A stretch of 64,000 nt of DNA from 2-12-FULL-60-19 sp041483675 (GTDB taxonomy: Bacteria > Desulfobacterota > Binatia > UBA9968): positions 4,200-68,199 of the forward strand of contig JBGPGE010000008.1 of NCBI GenBank assembly GCA_041483675.1. The letters are read 5' to 3'. The stretch's first letter is position 1; the number at the start of each line of letters is the position of its first letter. A model generated the notes under the pieces. The model saw only the letters and a program-made list of their open reading frames with translations, searched no databases and was not told where the DNA came from. The position numbers and the translations under genes are program-made. This document shows positions 55,341-63,414 of the stretch, piece after piece.

Positions 55341-56411
55341 CTAGTCGTGTGCCGGCTCCGGCACCGGCTCAGTTTCGGGATCGGGTGGCTCTTCAGGTTC
55401 CACTCCCGCTTCGATCTCGTTGGCAACCATGGTGACGCTATTATATTCCGCGCTCGCCTCATCCCCGACCAGCAAGTCCGAGAGGAGAGCCGGCACGTCG
55501 TTACGTTCGATTTTGGTGCTGGCGTCCACTAGCAGGGTGATGGCAACTCCGTCGCCGTTGGTGATCGTGACGGTGCCGGCTGTCGGATCGATGGCCGTAA
55601 TCACGCCTTCGATTTCGGCCTCTTCTCCTTCACACTCGGCGTCGATCCTAAAGGCGTTGAGGGTTAGCGGGTCGTACACTAGCTCGACAAACAGCCCGCT
55701 CGCCAGATCGTTGATCGTTGCGGCTCCGTCGCAGACTTCGATCAGCGTATCGGCCGTGACATTTACGGTTACGTCGGAACCGCCCTCCTTCGGAGTAATG
55801 GTCACTGTGCCTGCCGTTGTATCCACGACCGCAACGGTCCCGTGTAGTTCACTCTCTTCGGGTCCTTCGGCGATGACATCCAGGGCATCCCCGCTTCCCG
55901 CTACCACCGTTGGAGCTGGCGCGCCCCTTGCGGCGAGGTGCGCCTTCAGGGTGTCGTGGGCCGTAAGCGACTTGAGCGATGAAACCTTGCCGTTTCGAAG
56001 GACGCGGGTTTGGGCATTGGTGCCGAAGTTTCCGGTTGTGATCTGCACCACCCCCGTCCCCCCGCTCACATTCAGCACGCCGCCCCGCACGGTGGTCACC
56101 TTAGGTCCTTTGGCCGCTACCTGCTTGGCATTCCGTAGAACGTCGAACTGGACGCTGGCCTGATCCCCCAGGACCAGGTCGGCGAGGGTCGCTTTTTTAT
56201 TGTTGCGCGTGATCTTGCTGCTACGCGTGATGTTCAACGTGTTCAACACGTCACCGGCGTCTTTCAGCGTGACCGTTTTCGCCGTCGTATCGATCGCGTA
56301 AACCGTGCCGTCCAATCTAGTCAGCTTCGCCGCTTCGACCGGCTGGACCAACAGCCCAACGCTCGCCAAAAAAAACAAAACGACAATGATCCGACTTCTA
56401 TGAATGAACAT
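55341..56411 (-). CDS. Secreted DUF5666-like protein with repeated beta domains
   Basis: A 356-residue exported protein. Signal peptide about 1-27 (IIVVLFFLASVGLLVQPVEA). The mature part consists of three similar beta-rich units of about 85 residues, each with a pattern GTVxxIDTTAxTVTLxxxxG and a later IxRNxxxAxLxDLxxGD, typical of DUF5666 and similar OB-like domains. The C-terminus is Pro/Glu-rich (EPEEPPDPETEPVPEP). Start ATG 56411, seven nt after AGGAGG. Function unknown; likely a periplasmic or surface protein. Confidence 0.85.
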   Translation of the reverse strand: MFIHRSRIIVVLFFLASVGLLVQPVEAAKLTRLDGTVYAIDTTAKTVTLKDAGDVLNTLNITRSSKITRNNKKATLADLVLGDQASVQFDVLRNAKQVAAKGPKVTTVRGGVLNVSGGTGVVQITTGNFGTNAQTRVLRNGKVSSLKSLTAHDTLKAHLAARGAPAPTVVAGSGDALDVIAEGPEESELHGTVAVVDTTAGTVTITPKEGGSDVTVNVTADTLIEVCDGAATINDLASGLFVELVYDPLTLNAFRIDAECEGEEAEIEGVITAIDPTAGTVTITNGDGVAITLLVDASTKIERNDVPALLSDLLVGDEASAEYNSVTMVANEIEAGVEPEEPPDPETEPVPEPAHD

Positions 56412-56824
56412 CACAACACCTCCTGTGTGGTGGAGCGGAAGCCCGCGCCTTGTAAACTGCCAGCAAAGAGAATGCCATCCATCGTCCGGCAGGCGCGCCG
56501 GTTCCATATCGCTCCAAGCGAGGCCGGGATTTTCCCGCGAAAGTATGGACGCGCTTTCCGCGATCTACGCCCCGCAACACCGCTCTAGCTACTCTATAGC
56601 GGGGGGCACGACACTTTTGTCCAACGGATATGACGTTTTGCGGCATCCACGCCGCGCCGATTTCCTTGGATTGCCGCGAAGGAGGCAAAGGAAATTGACG
56701 TTGAGATCGCGGCTCTAGTCCGTCCGAGAAAGGTCCGGTGCGGGAGCTACTGCGGTAATTTCTACGCGCCGCGACGGGTAATTTCTACACGGCGGTAACA
56801 GTTTTGGATAAAGCAAAGTCTCTT
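56412..56824. other. Long non-coding gap with a direct repeat
   Basis: About 400 bp between the divergently placed DUF5666 gene and rmuC stop. No open frame is convincing. GGTAATTTCTAC occurs twice (56754-56765 and 56777-56788), 23 bp apart, each followed by a CG-rich CRCG. The tandem arrangement could be an operator or the end of a mobile repeat. No tRNA or terminator was seen. Confidence 0.4.
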
Positions 56825-57934
56825 CTAGGTCGGATCGGGAAGGGTTTTCTTGTCGCCATCCGCGGCCAGCAGCTTCTGCCCGAATTGATCCAGTCGCTTT
56901 TCCGCCGCCTGAAAACTCGACTGGGCGTGGCCCAGATGCTTTCCAACCAGACTGAACTCGTCCTTGAATCTGCCGAAGTCCCCTTCGAGGCGGCCCAGGT
57001 ACTGCATGACCTCCTTGGCCCGCTCTTCGATCTTCATCCCCTTGAGGCCCAGGACGATGGCCTGAAGGTAGGCGTAAAAGCTGTTGGGAGAAACCGGGAT
57101 AACCCGTTTGCCCATCGCATACTGGCTCAGCCCCTTCTCCCCGCCCGCAAAGTCGTCCTTGATGATCGTTTCGTAATAGACGTTTTCCGCCGGAATATAC
57201 ATGAGGGCGAAGTCGTAGGTTCCCTCGTCGGGCAGAATGTATTTCGTCGCAATCGCATCGATGTGTTTTTTGACGTCGCTCACGAACTGGCGTTTGGCTT
57301 TAGCCTTCTCTTCGTCTGTGCCGGCATCTAGGAGGCGCCTGAAATTTTCCAAGGGGAATTTGGAATCGACCGGAACCACCGAACCGCCCAACTTGATGAC
57401 CGCGTCCACCTTCTCGCCGCTCCTGAAGGCGAACTGCGTGGCGAAGTGATCGGACGGAAGAATCTGGCCTAAGAGATCTTCGAGGAAGAACTCTCCCAGG
57501 CCGCCCCTGAGCTTGGGGGCGCGAAGGATCTCCTGCAGGGAGGCGATGTCTTTTCCGACTTCGTAGATTTTGCGATTCGCCTCCTCCAGGCTGCCCAGGC
57601 TTTTTTGCACATTGCCCACGACCCGGGCCGCGTTATCGAGCCTCTCCCCCAGGTTCTGCTGGGTTTTCTGCATGACCTCGGAGCTTTCCTTGAGCCGGTC
57701 GTTCACGTGGGTCATCAATTGTCCCAACTGCTGATGAATGAGTTGCGTGCTGCCGTCGAGCACCTGCGTAAACTGCCCGCGCAGCTGGTCGATCTGTTGC
57801 TGGATGAGGATCATCGACTGATCTTCCTTTTTCTCCCCCAGCATCGTTTGGACGCGGCGGAGCAAAAGCCAGCCGAGAAGGGCGACGCCGCCCAGGAACA
57901 GGAGCAGCAGCGCGATAGGATTCAGGGAGTCCAC
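56825..57934 (-). CDS. rmuC: DNA recombination protein RmuC homologue
   Basis: A 369-residue protein: N-terminal membrane segment (about 6-26), long coiled coil (40-130, MILIQQQIDQLRGQFTQVLDG onward), then the RmuC nuclease-like core with LRGGLGEFFLEDLLGQIL, VVPVDSKFPLENF and the conserved Lys/Glu region to MGKRVIPVSPNSFYAYLQAI. RmuC limits recombination of inverted repeats. It follows a small 70-residue gene with 17 bp between, so the two are probably co-transcribed. Confidence 0.94.
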   Translation of the reverse strand: MDSLNPIALLLLFLGGVALLGWLLLRRVQTMLGEKKEDQSMILIQQQIDQLRGQFTQVLDGSTQLIHQQLGQLMTHVNDRLKESSEVMQKTQQNLGERLDNAARVVGNVQKSLGSLEEANRKIYEVGKDIASLQEILRAPKLRGGLGEFFLEDLLGQILPSDHFATQFAFRSGEKVDAVIKLGGSVVPVDSKFPLENFRRLLDAGTDEEKAKAKRQFVSDVKKHIDAIATKYILPDEGTYDFALMYIPAENVYYETIIKDDFAGGEKGLSQYAMGKRVIPVSPNSFYAYLQAIVLGLKGMKIEERAKEVMQYLGRLEGDFGRFKDEFSLVGKHLGHAQSSFQAAEKRLDQFGQKLLAADGDKKTLPDPT

Positions 57935-57951
57935 GATTTGGCGTTGGGGAG

Positions 57952-58164
57952 TTAAAGCAACCGAAGGGCGTATTCCAAAAGCTCGCTCAGCTTGCGCATT
58001 TGAGTGGCGCGTATCGCTCTCTCTTCGGGCGGCGAGGAAAAATACTGGTCCAAGCTACGCTTAAGGTTCCATTCGAGCATTTCCACGCATTGCTCCACGC
58101 TCATCTTTTCCGCGCGGCGCTGCCGAGCCTGGTGGACTTCCTTCAGCTTGATAACCTGACCCAT
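57952..58164 (-). CDS. Small conserved-looking helical protein upstream of rmuC
   Basis: A 70-residue cytoplasmic protein, mostly helical and charged (RQRRAEKMSVEQCVEMLEWNLKRSLDQYF), ending in LSELLEYALRLL. No family is recognised. It lies 17 bp upstream of rmuC on the same strand, so it may be an operon partner. ATG at 58164, weak Shine-Dalgarno. Confidence 0.6.
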   Translation of the reverse strand: MGQVIKLKEVHQARQRRAEKMSVEQCVEMLEWNLKRSLDQYFSSPPEERAIRATQMRKLSELLEYALRLL

Positions 58165-58382
58165 TGCCGCTCATAGTAAGGAGGTTGCCCCCGCTTTGCA
58201 AGCGCTTGCAGACCGCTGAAAAAGGTCCATCGTTTCAAGAAAGGATGAAGGCGGAGGGCGGAGGGATGAATTTTTTCATCCCTCATCCTTCATCCCTCAT
58301 CCCTCGCCGGCGCGCGCCTTGTGGCTGGAACTTTCGACTTAGCTCAGGTCAGACCTTTTTGACCGGCCTGAGGATAGAAGTT
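58165..58382. other. Intergenic region with CT-rich repeat
   Basis: The 218-bp gap contains a purine block GATGAAGGCGGAGGGCGGAG and a complementary tandem of CATCCCTCATCCTTCATCCC units around 58275-58305. The two can pair into an imperfect hairpin. The repeat looks like a simple-sequence expansion. No gene is seen. Confidence 0.5.
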
Positions 58383-59459
58383 TTATAGCGCCGAAACCAG
58401 CGGCTCTTGCTGCGTCACGCAATGAATCGCCCCGCGCCCGGTAACAAGCGGCGCACAGGGAATACCGATGACGGCGCGATCCGGAAAAAGCTCTCGAAGG
58501 ATGCCGAGGGCCGTGTGGTCATTAGGATGGTCGTAGGTAGGCGTCAGAACGACGCCGTTGGCGATGTAGAAATTCGCATAGCTGGCCGGCAGTCTCGCTC
58601 CTGCATCGGCAACGGCGCCGGGCATCGGCAGCGGGACTATCGTGAGCTTTTTGCCGTTCCGATCTTCCGCGCCTTCAAGACGCTCATAGTTCTCGTGCAA
58701 CGGGCGGTAATTTCGATCGCGCGGGTCCTGTTCGAGCGCGCATACCACGGTCGTCGGATCCACGAACCGGGCGATGTCGTCGATATGACCGTCGGTGTCG
58801 TCGCCCGCGATCCCTTCCCCCAGCCAGATAACCTGATCCACGCCTAGGGAATCCTTGAGAAACTGCTCGATCCCGGCGCGGCTTAAGTGCGGATTGCGGT
58901 TGGGATTCAGCAGGCACTGCTCCGTCGTGAGACACGCGCCCTGGCCGTTGACCTCGATGGAGCCGCCTTCGAGCACGACAGGGTGCTCGAAAACCCGTGC
59001 GCCCAAGAGCGGCGTCATTGCCTTCGCCACGCTATCGTCGGCCCGGTAAGATTCATACTTCCCGCCCCAACCGTTGAAAATCCAATCGTTGAGAGCGAGC
59101 CGCTGATCGCCGTCCCGCTTCACCGCGAAGGTCGGGCCGAAGTCTCGAAACCAGACATCGACCGTCGGAATCGTGTGGAAGGTCACATGCCCCATCTCCA
59201 CGCCCGCCCGCCGCAGTCGCCGGTCCGCCTCGTCGTGAGCCCGCTGTTCGTTCACCAATAGACAAACCGTCTCATGCGGCGCGAGCGCCTTAACCATCTG
59301 CACCCAGATTTCCTTGAGCTGGTCCAATTGGCCCGGCCAGGCGTCGCGGTTGTGCGGCCACGCCAGCCAGGTCGCCCTGTGGGGTTCCCACTCGGCCGGC
59401 ATGCGGTAGCCCAACTCGCGCGGGCAAGGGGCATGGGTATCCTTAGCAGAAGGATTCAA
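58383..59459 (-). CDS. aguA: Agmatine deiminase
   Basis: A 358-residue peptidylarginine-deiminase-fold enzyme hydrolysing agmatine to N-carbamoylputrescine and ammonia. N-terminal MPAEWEPHRATWLAWPHN, catalytic Asp/His in WFRDFGPTFAV and GDDTDGHIDDIARF, and the nucleophile Cys347 in GRGAIHCVTQQEP complete the active site. It precedes no gap problem: N-carbamoylputrescine amidase is 15 bp upstream on the same strand, so both steps of putrescine synthesis are made together. Confidence 0.96.
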   Translation of the reverse strand: MNPSAKDTHAPCPRELGYRMPAEWEPHRATWLAWPHNRDAWPGQLDQLKEIWVQMVKALAPHETVCLLVNEQRAHDEADRRLRRAGVEMGHVTFHTIPTVDVWFRDFGPTFAVKRDGDQRLALNDWIFNGWGGKYESYRADDSVAKAMTPLLGARVFEHPVVLEGGSIEVNGQGACLTTEQCLLNPNRNPHLSRAGIEQFLKDSLGVDQVIWLGEGIAGDDTDGHIDDIARFVDPTTVVCALEQDPRDRNYRPLHENYERLEGAEDRNGKKLTIVPLPMPGAVADAGARLPASYANFYIANGVVLTPTYDHPNDHTALGILRELFPDRAVIGIPCAPLVTGRGAIHCVTQQEPLVSAL

Positions 59460-59474
59460 GGGACGGTCCGTGGT

Positions 59475-60359
59475 CTAGTCGTCAAGGTACCGAGCGGTCA
59501 GACCGCCATACGCGTCGATCCGCCGGTCCCGGAGAAACGGCCAGCTCTGGCGCGTTTCATCTATTTTTTTTAGATCGCAGCGGGCCAGCAGGAGTTCCTC
59601 TTGATCGCCGCCGGCGCTGGCAATGATCTCTCCCGCAGGGTCGGCGATGAAAGAGCTTCCCCAAAATTTAATCTTACCCTCCCGCCCCACGCGATTCACC
59701 ACCGCGACGTAGACGCCGTTGGCGACCGCGTGGGCGCGCTGGATCGTCTCCCAGCCGTTTCTTTGCGCCCTGGCCGCGGCCCGCGGCTCCCCTGCCAGCC
59801 AGCCGATCGCCGTGGGATAGAAGATGATCTCCGCGCCGCGCATCGAGACCAGCCGCGCGGCCTCGGGAAACCACTGATCCCAACAGACCAGCACGCCGAT
59901 CTTTGCGTAACGCGTTTGAAAACAGGGAAAGCCGAGATCGCCGGGGGTGAAATAAAACTTCTCGTAATAGCCGGGGTCGTCCGGGATGTGCATCTTGCGA
60001 TACTTGCCCAGGATCGCGCCGTCGGCATCGATCACCACCGCCGTGTTGTGGAACACGCCGGCGGAGCGGCGCTCAAAGATGGAGGAGACGATGACGATCC
60101 GCTTCGACCGCGCCACTCGGCTGAGCGCGTCGGTCGTGGGACCGGGGATGCTTTCCGCCAGCTTGAACTTTCCGGCCTCCTCGATCTGAGGAAAGTAACG
60201 CGAGCGGAACAGCTCCTGGAGGCAAACAATTTGAGCCCCCTTCCTGGCGGCCGCCTCGATCCTGGCGACGGCTTTGGCGAGATTGGAATCCGGCGCCTCC
60301 GCCGCGCTCATTTGAACGAGGCCGACGGTAACCGTGCCGCCTTTGCGCCTGCCGGGCAA
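59475..60359 (-). CDS. aguB: N-carbamoylputrescine amidase
   Basis: A 294-residue nitrilase-superfamily amidohydrolase. The triad is Glu49 (CLQELF), Lys122 (KYRKMHIPDDPG) and Cys159 (VLVCWDQWFPEAAR), the last motif being diagnostic of the N-carbamoylputrescine amidase branch. It converts the aguA product to putrescine, CO2 and ammonia. The start is TTG at 60359 behind AGGGG at seven nt; no ATG is available upstream of the conserved TVGLVQM. The gene is 10 bp after the dienelactone hydrolase stop. Confidence 0.96.
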   Translation of the reverse strand: MPGRRKGGTVTVGLVQMSAAEAPDSNLAKAVARIEAAARKGAQIVCLQELFRSRYFPQIEEAGKFKLAESIPGPTTDALSRVARSKRIVIVSSIFERRSAGVFHNTAVVIDADGAILGKYRKMHIPDDPGYYEKFYFTPGDLGFPCFQTRYAKIGVLVCWDQWFPEAARLVSMRGAEIIFYPTAIGWLAGEPRAAARAQRNGWETIQRAHAVANGVYVAVVNRVGREGKIKFWGSSFIADPAGEIIASAGGDQEELLLARCDLKKIDETRQSWPFLRDRRIDAYGGLTARYLDD

Positions 60360-60369
60360 ATCGCCGCCC

Positions 60370-61089
60370 CTATTTCAGATGCCGGGCGAAGAAAGACTTG
60401 AATTTCTCCCAGGCATCCTTGGCGGAGTCGGCATGATAGCTGCCACGGTCGTCGCAGAAAAAGCCGTGCCCCGCTTCCGGATAGACGTTCATTGCAAACG
60501 TCTTCTTGTTGTCCGTCAGCGCCTTGTTGACTTGTGCGACATGGTCCTGCGGGATGAACGCGTCCTTGCCGCCGAAAAAGAGGTGGATCGGGCAGTTGAT
60601 CTCGCCGGTCCGGGAGAGCGGGCTCGGATTGCCCATCGGAATCCCGCCGCCGTAGAAAGCGACCGCCGCTTTGACGTCCTTGTTGTGATGCGCGGCGCTC
60701 AGATAGGTAAATCGGCCGCCCATGCAAAAGCCGGTCACTCCGAGCGCGCCCGGCTTGACGTAGTTCTGCGCCTTGAGGTGCGCGATGACGGCCCCCACGT
60801 CGGCCATGATCTTGGGATCCTGCAGGCGAGTCATGATGCCGACCGCCTTCTGCAGCTCGGCGTAAGGAACGATGCGCTCCGGCTCGCGATGATAAAGATC
60901 GGGCGCGATCGCCACGTAGCCTTCACGGGCGATCCGCTCGGTCACGTCCTTGATGTGCTTGTTGACTCCGAAAGCCTCCATCAGCACGATGACCGCCGGC
61001 CGCGGGCCGCCGTCTTTGGGGCGCGCCTCGTAGGCCTCCATCTTCCCGTCGGCGGTGTTGAGTTGCAGCGTGGTGGTTGTGAGATCCAT
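60370..61089 (-). CDS. Dienelactone hydrolase-family protein
   Basis: A 239-residue alpha/beta hydrolase with a Cys nucleophile: Cys122 in GVTGFCMGGRFTY, Asp in FFGGKDAFIP near residue 175, and His in EAGHGFFCDDRG near residue 210. This Cys-His-Asp triad is that of dienelactone hydrolases, which open lactone rings in aromatic degradation, though many relatives act on other esters. It heads the transcript with aguB and aguA and was probably captured in that operon by position. Confidence 0.92.
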   Translation of the reverse strand: MDLTTTTLQLNTADGKMEAYEARPKDGGPRPAVIVLMEAFGVNKHIKDVTERIAREGYVAIAPDLYHREPERIVPYAELQKAVGIMTRLQDPKIMADVGAVIAHLKAQNYVKPGALGVTGFCMGGRFTYLSAAHHNKDVKAAVAFYGGGIPMGNPSPLSRTGEINCPIHLFFGGKDAFIPQDHVAQVNKALTDNKKTFAMNVYPEAGHGFFCDDRGSYHADSAKDAWEKFKSFFARHLK

Positions 61090-61192
61090 GGGTCGCCTCC
61101 TTTGAACGGTTTTTTTCTTGGCTAAAATCGCCCTCTGTCTATCAGATTTTTTTTCCTTGGTCTACCCCGCTATCCTGAACGTCGGGGCGAAG

Positions 61193-62053
61193 CTAACGAC
61201 TGGTAATAACAACGACGCCGGCAAACATCAGAAGAGCGCCAAGCACGGTTCGTGGCGTGACATGTTCTATGCCTCGCAGAAAAGCGGCGCTGAAGAGCAC
61301 CGTAAAGAGCGGCGTTGTATTGAAGAGCGGGACCATCGCGGAGACCTCCCCCATATTGAGTGCGGTGAAATTCAGCATCTGCGCGCCGGCGGAGAGGACG
61401 GCGGCGCCGCCAAAAAACGGCAGGCTTTCCCTCTGGGGGCGGGCCAGGTGAAACCTTCCCGTCATGAATAAAAACAGCGCAAAGATCGCAAGCGAGGTAG
61501 AGCTTCCGATCGTCGCGCCGATAAATGGGTCGGGGAGGAGCAACAACCCGGCCCGGCGCAAATTTTGCGACACAGCCCCGCAAAACGCCGCGCCCAAGGG
61601 GAAAAGGACATGGATGACGTTCCACCGGGTTTCGCCGCTGCGCCGCCATAGGATCAGCCACACGCCGGCGATGATCAACGCCGTGCCGCCGTAGACAAAC
61701 GCGTTCGGCTGCTCGCGGAGAAACAGGACGGCCAAAGCCATGGAAACCAGCGGCTCGCTGCCGCGAACCGGGCCGGCGCGGGCAACTCCGATACGCGTGA
61801 GGCCCATGTAATACAAAATCCGCGCCAGGAGAGGTTGTAGACAGCCGCTCAGGAAAAAATAGATGGTAGCCGGAGACCAGAGGAGATCGAGCGGGACATA
61901 GACCCAGACGTAGAGCCAAAGCCAGAAAGCCGCCAACGCGTAGCTCATGAAAGCGGCCGCGATGATATTCGAGTTCCGCGCGCCGATCCGCACCAGCACG
62001 GCGTCGCCCGCCCAACCCATTGCCGAAATGATCGCGATCGCCTCAGGCCACAT
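61193..62053 (-). CDS. DMT-superfamily (EamA) transporter
   Basis: A 286-residue membrane protein with ten helices in two EamA halves (about 1-140 and 148-286), each with the conserved Gly/Pro turns (GSEPLVSMALAVLFLREQP; ALNMGEVSAMVPLFNTTPLFTVLFSA). This family moves amino acids, nucleotides or drugs; the substrate is unknown. Complete and of normal length. It stands alone upstream of the DLH-agu genes with a gap of about 100 bp. Confidence 0.9.
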   Translation of the reverse strand: MWPEAIAIISAMGWAGDAVLVRIGARNSNIIAAAFMSYALAAFWLWLYVWVYVPLDLLWSPATIYFFLSGCLQPLLARILYYMGLTRIGVARAGPVRGSEPLVSMALAVLFLREQPNAFVYGGTALIIAGVWLILWRRSGETRWNVIHVLFPLGAAFCGAVSQNLRRAGLLLLPDPFIGATIGSSTSLAIFALFLFMTGRFHLARPQRESLPFFGGAAVLSAGAQMLNFTALNMGEVSAMVPLFNTTPLFTVLFSAAFLRGIEHVTPRTVLGALLMFAGVVVITSR

Positions 62054-62125
62054 GAACTTCCGCCGCTGTCATAGCGCTGCTGATCCAGAACCCGGGAGGA
62101 CACACTGACGGCATTGCGTTTCGTC

Positions 62126-62194
62126 CGTCATTCCCGTGTAAACGGGAATCCATATTCTTTCCGCGTCTGGACTCCCGCTTCCACGGGAGTGACG
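62126..62194. repeat. CGTCAT-type palindromic repeat
   Basis: Begins CGTCATTCCCGTGTAAACGGGA and ends CCACGGGAGTGACG, inverted ends as in the copies at 5848-6004 and 36835-36923. Two internal hairpins are visible (CCCGT/ACGGG and CCCGC.../...CGGG). It is the shortest copy of this family in the window. Confidence 0.65.
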
Positions 62195-62286
62195 ATTTTT
62201 CTTTTTGCCAGAGGTCGAGGGATTCTCACCATATCCGAACGAGACACTAGCCCAGCGTAGAGGGGCTTACAAGTGGACCGAAGACT

Positions 62287-62451
62287 ATGAAAAAGTTTTT
62301 CTCAGGCGGGTTATTCCTGCCAAATGAATTGCAGGACGCCCTGGGCAATCTCACCCCAGCGGAGTACCGGGAGAAGCTGTTAAAGGCCAAAAGTTCTACT
62401 CTAGAACTGTCCTCTTGTCAGCTTTTTTTCGGACAAACGCTTTCCCAATAA
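62287..62451 (+). CDS. Short ORF of 54 codons, possible remnant
   Basis: Translates to MKKFFSGGLFLPNELQDALG followed by NLTPAEYREKLLKAKSS and a divergent tail. The amphipathic first 35 residues look protein-like, but the last 20 overlap, on the opposite strand, the small membrane ORF at 62396-62551. There is no clear Shine-Dalgarno. It could be a small protein or the N-terminal fragment of a lost gene. Confidence 0.3.
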   Translation: MKKFFSGGLFLPNELQDALGNLTPAEYREKLLKAKSSTLELSSCQLFFGQTLSQ

Positions 62452-62551
62452 CCGCCCCTAAAATCATTGGGATCGGTGCAAACAGCCACCAGAGCATGAT
62501 CTCTAACGGCCACAGGTTTCGGTCGTAGGCACGCAAGAAAAAGTCAAGCAT
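62396..62551 (-). CDS. Small single-span membrane protein
   Basis: A 51-residue ORF not explained by neighbours: MLDFFLRAYDRNLWPLEIML, then a hydrophobic helix WWLFAPIPMILGAVIG and a basic tail FVRKKADKRTVLE. The positive-inside layout places the tail in the cytoplasm. It lies 21 bp downstream of the 78-residue membrane ORF at 62573, so the two may be one unit. Function unknown. Confidence 0.5.
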   Translation of the reverse strand: MLDFFLRAYDRNLWPLEIMLWWLFAPIPMILGAVIGKAFVRKKADKRTVLE

Positions 62552-62572
62552 GGCATCGACGAAAACCCCAAC

Positions 62573-62809
62573 TCAAATGGCGGCAAGCGCAACGACCCCG
62601 GCTACTGTTGGGAACCGCCGCGCATGGCACGTGAGTGCCCAGCCAAGCAGTAAAAAGACAAACAAGGCGACTACATAAAGTCCAGTATCGCCCCACACGC
62701 CAAAAACTCTGGAAGTGTTGCTTATCAGGATCGGAGAAGCTATTCCGCCGGTCACAGCGAAGCAGAGGTTCGCGCTAGGATCTGTGTTGCGCGTCGTTAA
62801 GGTTTCCAT
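62573..62809 (-). CDS. Small two-helix membrane protein
   Basis: A 78-residue ORF with two hydrophobic segments (about 15-35 and 45-62, GLYVVALFVFLLLGWAL) separated by a short polar loop. The N-terminus is Thr/Asn-rich. No family recognised. It precedes the 51-residue membrane ORF. Accessory-type DNA with lower GC surrounds it. Confidence 0.5.
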   Translation of the reverse strand: METLTTRNTDPSANLCFAVTGGIASPILISNTSRVFGVWGDTGLYVVALFVFLLLGWALTCHARRFPTVAGVVALAAI

Positions 62810-62977
62810 GCAGCGGAATCACTCTGTCCGACGGTATGCCCGCAAAGACGCATTAGGAACAACAGTCATTCTTGCCCAAACTTTCGGTCATGCAGCGAGC
62901 TACAATCGGACTATAGAGTTGTCGTAGGCATAAAATGCAGGCGGAAAAATTTTTGTGTCGTCAGCGTCTGGACTGTT

Positions 62978-63412
62978 CTATTTGCGCATCACACTTGGCT
63001 CGTCTGTGATATGCAGAATGTTCCCCTTTTCGCGATGTTCGAAAATCTCTTCAATGCCATCAACTGTAACAATCAAATAACTCGGATACACCGCATACTC
63101 ACGTTGCTCTTTAAACTGGCGCTCCGTAATAGGATGCAACCGACTAGTCCCAATCTGTTCCTTCAACATCTTGCGTCCTGGCGAAGGACCGTAAACGACT
63201 ATTTTCACCTTGTTTTCAAATAGAGGATGTGTGTAGAAAGTTAAACTCATTGTCAAATCCTTCCTTGAATAATCTCGAGGAATAGCGAACCATCGCGGAA
63301 AACGCGATTCTTCCGATAACTGAAAAACAGACTCTAAGAACCCATACCTCAAGTCACAACTAATAAGGGTACAACCGGTGGCGAGAAAAACAATTATCAG
63401 TGCAGACCGCAT
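62978..63412 (-). CDS. Lipoprotein downstream of the RHS/PLA2 toxin, candidate immunity protein
   Basis: A 144-residue protein with a lipoprotein signal: MRSALIIVFLATG followed by Cys14, lipobox LATGC. The mature part is beta-rich and charged (SLTFYTHPLFENKVKIVVYG, YPSYLIVTVDGIEEIFEHRE) with no recognised family. It starts only 2 bp after the stop of the RHS protein and so is co-translated with it. Location at the membrane or periplasm would fit an immunity protein guarding against a phospholipase. Base composition is noticeably less GC-rich than the core genes, consistent with transfer. Confidence 0.65.
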   Translation of the reverse strand: MRSALIIVFLATGCTLISCDLRYGFLESVFQLSEESRFPRWFAIPRDYSRKDLTMSLTFYTHPLFENKVKIVVYGPSPGRKMLKEQIGTSRLHPITERQFKEQREYAVYPSYLIVTVDGIEEIFEHREKGNILHITDEPSVMRK

Positions 63413-63414
63413 AT

